7,975 nt of DNA from Kiritimatiellia bacterium (lineage in GTDB: Bacteria; Verrucomicrobiota; Kiritimatiellia; UBA8416). Every line of letters starts with the position of its first letter. Position 1 is the stretch's first letter. A program made the position numbers and the translations under genes. The notes beneath the pieces were generated by a model that did no database searches, was not told where the DNA came from, and worked only from the letters and a program-made list of their open reading frames with translations. The stretch spans positions 1-7,975 of the forward strand of contig SLBU01000041.1 of the NCBI GenBank assembly GCA_007126175.1, in the 5' to 3' direction. Positions 5,545 through 7,975 of the stretch are shown here, in pieces.

Positions 5545-6651
5545 ATGTTGGCGGATCGTATTATGATGCGCAGGATGAAGAGTGAGCACAAGAAAATGGT
5601 GCGGGAGAAGGTATCGCGGTTGCGGGGCGTGCTGGAGGGCAAGCGTACGTTGTTGATCGTGATGCAGGATTTTCCGGATCCGGATGCGATTGCGGCGTCG
5701 GCGGCGTTGCGTGAGCTGGCGAAGTCGTATCAAGAGGTAACGACGACGTTGGCTTGTGGTGGTTTTGTGGGTCGTGCGGAGAACCGTGCGTTGTTGAAGT
5801 ATCTGGGGTTGAACATCAAGTCGTTGCAGGGGCTGAATCTGGAATCCTTTGGTGCGATTGCGCTGGTTGATACACAGCCTTGTGCGGGCAATAACGGGCT
5901 TTGTCGGGATGTGGTGCCTGATATTGTGATCGATCACCACCCGATGCGTCCGCAAAGCCGGAAGTCGCCGTTTTTCGATGTGCGCCGCCGTTATGGGGCA
6001 ACGTCAACGATTATGCAGGAATATATGGTTGTGGCAGGTGTCGCGCTGTCGGTACCTTTGGCGACGGCATTGTTATACGGGATTCGATCGGATACTGCCG
6101 ATCTGGGGCGTGAGGCTGTGCAGGCAGATATTGAGGCTTATCTTGCGCTATACCCGATTAGCAACAAGCGTATGCTGGGGCGTATTGCGATGGCGCGTGT
6201 GCCACGCACCTATTTTCGTGCTATCGGGATGGGGTTGAAAAATGCGCATTCGGCGGGTAATTGTGTGTATACGCTGTTGGGGAGCGTCGAGAATCCGGAT
6301 ATTGTGTCGGAAATTGCAGATTTACTGCTGCGCGATGAAGAGACCACATGGGCGCTGTGCATCGGTGCATATGGCAACCAGTTGTTGCTTTCCCTGCGAA
6401 CTTCGGATTTGCAAGCCAATGCGGGGCGGGTGATGGGGCGTCTTGTCGGGCGCACGGGGACAGGTGGAGGCCACAGCGTGATGGCGGGCGGGCAGATTCC
6501 GGTTGCCGCGCCGTCGGCGGAAGCATTTCACAAGCGGGCGCATGAGGTGGTGGCGCGTTTTCTGCGGGTATTAGGCAATGCGGGTGCGCCGCCCTCTTTG
6601 CTGATGGGGGACGATGGGGAGGATCAGGAGGCGGCGGCGATCTGGCGGTAG
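5545..6651 (+). CDS. DHH/DHHA1-family phosphoesterase (NrnA/RecJ-like superfamily)
   Basis: This is a probable metal-dependent phosphoesterase of 368 residues, cytoplasmic. Relatives degrade short oligoribonucleotides, pAp or cyclic dinucleotides, but the substrate here cannot be assigned. The DHH domain shows motif I QDFPDPDAIAAS (41-52), motif II VDTQP (108-112), motif III IDHHP (129-133) and motif IV SDTADL (182-187), supplying the aspartates and histidines that bind manganese. The C-terminal DHHA1 domain has GTGGGHSVMAGGQI (305-318), which contacts substrate. The first residue of motif I, usually His (HxxPDxDA), is Gln. The start at 5545 is chosen for its GAGGG site; ATG 5575 (MKSEHKK) is a possible alternative. 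No membrane segment or CBS domain is seen. It is divergent from the chorismate mutase operon and its 3' end overlaps trmL by 28 bases in the convergent direction. Confidence 0.9.
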   Translation: MLADRIMMRRMKSEHKKMVREKVSRLRGVLEGKRTLLIVMQDFPDPDAIAASAALRELAKSYQEVTTTLACGGFVGRAENRALLKYLGLNIKSLQGLNLESFGAIALVDTQPCAGNNGLCRDVVPDIVIDHHPMRPQSRKSPFFDVRRRYGATSTIMQEYMVVAGVALSVPLATALLYGIRSDTADLGREAVQADIEAYLALYPISNKRMLGRIAMARVPRTYFRAIGMGLKNAHSAGNCVYTLLGSVENPDIVSEIADLLLRDEETTWALCIGAYGNQLLLSLRTSDLQANAGRVMGRLVGRTGTGGGHSVMAGGQIPVAAPSAEAFHKRAHEVVARFLRVLGNAGAPPSLLMGDDGEDQEAAAIWR

Positions 6652-7082
6652 GCTTCATACATGGCGACAGCGGCGGCGTTGGCGAGGTTGAGGCTGCGGG
6701 CGTGTTCGCCCGGTTGGGGGATTTTGTAGAGATTGGCGGCGTAGGTCTGATAGAAGGCAGGGGGCAGTCCGCGGGCTTCGTTGCCAAACGCCAGCCAGCA
6801 GGGGGGCGCGAAGGCAATATCATAGAGGGAGCGCGTTCCACGGGTGCTGAGGAAGTGGATGGCGTCGGGCTGGTTGAGGTTGCAAAATTGCTTCCAGTTC
6901 GGGTAGACGTGCAGGTCCAGATGGGGCCAGTAATCGAGGCCGCTGCGGCGGATGGCTTTTTCGGATAGGGAGAAACCGAGCGGTTCAATCAGGTGCAGGT
7001 GTGCGCCGAGCCCCACGCACAGACGCCCGATTGCCCCCGTATTGTGCGGAATCAGCGGTTCGATGAGTATAATGTGTATCAT
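6624..7082 (-). CDS. trmL: tRNA (cytidine/uridine(34)-2'-O)-methyltransferase TrmL
   Basis: This SPOUT-fold enzyme methylates the ribose of the wobble base in tRNA-Leu isoacceptors using S-adenosylmethionine. The 152 residues match the usual TrmL length of about 157 with no extra RNA-binding domain. SPOUT motifs are visible in order: motif 1 IPHNTGAIGRLC (11-22), LHLIEPLGF (29-37), RRSGLDYW (45-52), motif 2 LAFGNEARGLP (97-107), and motif 3 ARSLNLANAAAVAMYEAYRQ (128-147) that forms the knotted cofactor site. The E. coli FGPETRGLP becomes FGNEARGLP, an ordinary family variant. The ATG at 7082 begins the family-typical MIHIILIEP; no clear Shine-Dalgarno precedes it. It diverges from rpmH and converges on the DHH gene. 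The wobble specificity is inferred from the family. Confidence 0.93.
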   Translation of the reverse strand: MIHIILIEPLIPHNTGAIGRLCVGLGAHLHLIEPLGFSLSEKAIRRSGLDYWPHLDLHVYPNWKQFCNLNQPDAIHFLSTRGTRSLYDIAFAPPCWLAFGNEARGLPPAFYQTYAANLYKIPQPGEHARSLNLANAAAVAMYEAYRQIAAAS

Positions 7083-7107
7083 GATGTAGGGCTTTCTTGT
7101 TGTTGGC

Positions 7108-7137
7108 TTGACTTTCAGGGGGCTTGGTGTGTAGAGT
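7108..7137 (+). promoter_or_regulatory. Candidate promoter of the rpmH-rnpA-yidD cluster
   Basis: TTGACT (7108-7113, five of six to TTGACA) is followed 18 bases later by TAGAGT (7132-7137, four of six to TATAAT). It lies in the 113-base spacer between the divergent trmL and rpmH genes and would give a 5' leader of about 50 bases. No clear DnaA box or stem-loop was found in this spacer. Confidence 0.5.
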
Positions 7138-7182
7138 CACCGTTCTCCATAAATGCAGGACAGTTTATCAAGTGTATGGAAT

Positions 7183-7186
7183 GAGG
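7183..7186 (+). promoter_or_regulatory. Shine-Dalgarno site GAGG for rpmH
   Basis: GAGG (within ATGAGGTAAAG) ends nine bases before the ATG at 7196 and supports that start for the 45-residue L34 gene. Confidence 0.65.
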
Positions 7187-7195
7187 TAAAGAATC

Positions 7196-7333
7196 ATGAA
7201 AAGGACATATCAACCTTCCACAAAGAAGCGTGCGCGTAAAGTCGGGTTTCGTGCGCGAATGGCCACCAAGAATGGCCGCAAGGTGTTGCAGAGTCGTCGT
7301 CGTAAGGGACGTGCTCGTTTGACGGCTGTGTGA
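7196..7333 (+). CDS. rpmH: Large ribosomal subunit protein bL34
   Basis: The 45-residue product is the small, very basic L34 protein of the 50S subunit. It begins [18 protein letters not shown] and continues through [13 protein letters not shown] to the Arg/Lys-rich tail [12 protein letters not shown], all hallmark L34 sequence. The length is normal for the family (44-47). It has a GAGG ribosome site and is the first gene of the usual rpmH-rnpA-yidD-yidC cluster; rnpA follows after about ten bases. In many bacteria dnaA lies divergently upstream; here that position holds trmL. Confidence 0.98.
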   Translation: MKRTYQPSTKKRARKVGFRARMATKNGRKVLQSRRRKGRARLTAV

Positions 7334-7343
7334 TTTTGCCGTG

Positions 7344-7733
7344 ATGGTGCACCCCGCAACGCGTGAGCAGGCCGGTTTTGGTACCAAGTGCCGGTTACGG
7401 CGGGGCAGGGATTTCGACCGTCTATTTGCGGGGGCCGAGAGCCGGGTGGGTCGCACCATGGTGCTGCGCGCGTTACCTGCCCTGACCGATCAAAGTCGTT
7501 GCGGGGTCATTGCCAGCAAGCGGACGTTCCGGCGGGCGGTGGATCGCAATCGCGCCAAGCGGCTGCTGCGTGAGGCGTTCCGGTTGGATCGAGCGGCCTT
7601 ACCTTTTTCTTGCGATTTGGTGTTGATTGCCCGAAGGTGGATTCTGGAATGCGACATTGAGGCCGTGCGCAAGGATTTTCGAAAATTGGCATCAGGCATA
7701 CGTGTGTGCATTCCGGAGGGGGGTGCAACGTGA
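7344..7733 (+). CDS. rnpA: Ribonuclease P protein component
   Basis: This basic protein of 129 residues binds the RNase P RNA and helps it recognise the 5' leader of pre-tRNA. It has the N-terminal pattern [20 protein letters not shown] (12-31), the central strand [14 protein letters not shown] (53-66), and the signature RNR helix [14 protein letters not shown] (67-80). The C-terminal part includes DLVLIARR (91-98) and DFRKLA (111-116). A GTG at 7341 would add one residue. No Shine-Dalgarno is evident and the start is ten bases after the rpmH stop, so translation is probably coupled to rpmH. Its stop overlaps the yidD start by one base (TGATG). Confidence 0.96.
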   Translation: MVHPATREQAGFGTKCRLRRGRDFDRLFAGAESRVGRTMVLRALPALTDQSRCGVIASKRTFRRAVDRNRAKRLLREAFRLDRAALPFSCDLVLIARRWILECDIEAVRKDFRKLASGIRVCIPEGGAT

Positions 7734-7975
7734 TGCATTTTCGTTTGGTTCCGCTTGCGTGCATTCGGCTATATCAAATGTTGGTCTCTCCCTGGTTGGG
7801 GCCGTGTTGTCGGTTTCACCCGAGTTGTTCGTCCTACGCCTATGCTGCGATTGCGCGTTACGGGGTATTGCGAGGCGGTTGGCTCGGGCTGAAGCGTATT
7901 TTGAAGTGTCACCCCTTCCACCCTGGCGGGGTTGACCCTGTGCCGGATTTACATCATGAAAAAGGAAAGGTCCTG
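7733..7975 (+). CDS. yidD: Membrane protein insertion efficiency factor YidD (3' end cut by window)
   Basis: This small membrane-associated protein assists YidC-dependent insertion of inner-membrane proteins. The 81 codons visible cover the whole conserved domain: [20 protein letters not shown] (12-31), [19 protein letters not shown] (32-50) and [20 protein letters not shown] (51-70). The family cysteines are Cys26, Cys32 and Cys59. The frame has no stop before the window edge, but family length suggests it ends within a few codons. A GTG at 7730 in frame is an alternative start. The run AAAGGAAAGG near 7961-7970 looks like a ribosome site for the next gene, which by conserved order should be yidC. 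An ATG at 7956 (MKKERS) in another frame could also start that gene. Confidence 0.95.
   Translation, partial: MHFRLVPLACIRLYQMLVSPWLGPCCRFHPSCSSYAYAAIARYGVLRGGWLGLKRILKCHPFHPGGVDPVPDLHHEKGKVL

Noticed and set aside
7160..7175. TTTATCAAG upstream of rpmH as a possible DnaA box
   Set aside because: It departs from TTATNCACA in the essential second half, and no second box is nearby.

Overview
The window is bacterial and gene-dense: nine protein genes and no intergenic gap longer than about 165 bases. The left two thirds (about 1-5380) read leftward on the minus strand and form one tightly packed unit. In transcription order it holds a chorismate mutase, two permeases of a Yej-type oligopeptide ABC importer (yejB, yejE) and two separate ATPase genes (OppD-like, then OppF-like, cut by the window edge). 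Junctions are 4-base overlaps or gaps of 2 to 26 bases. Spacing suggests one transcript starting just upstream of the chorismate mutase.

The right third holds a DHH/DHHA1 phosphoesterase (plus strand), a convergent trmL tRNA methyltransferase (minus strand), and the conserved rpmH-rnpA-yidD cluster (plus strand), whose next gene would normally be yidC. The trmL and rpmH genes diverge from a 113-base spacer with a plausible rpmH promoter.

The most unusual gene is the chorismate mutase. It aligns almost end to end with the allosteric yeast/plant enzyme (AroQ-beta type, yeast Aro7) rather than the short bacterial AroQ domain. It keeps most catalytic arginines and lysines and part of the Tyr/Trp effector site, but has Gln where yeast has the pH-determining Glu246. 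Its start codon lies directly behind a near-consensus promoter with no room for a leader, so it is predicted to be leaderless. The second notable feature is a roughly 190-residue extra segment in YejE, between the first membrane helix and the permease core, absent from the E. coli protein as I recall it. No substrate-binding protein (YejA) is visible in the window.

The organism is a Gram-negative-like bacterium with moderately high GC content. I cannot fix the phylum from the sequence. A lineage of the PVC group (Verrucomicrobiota or Kiritimatiellota) is a guess from the L34 protein and overall gene style. No mobile element, CRISPR array, tRNA or rRNA was seen.
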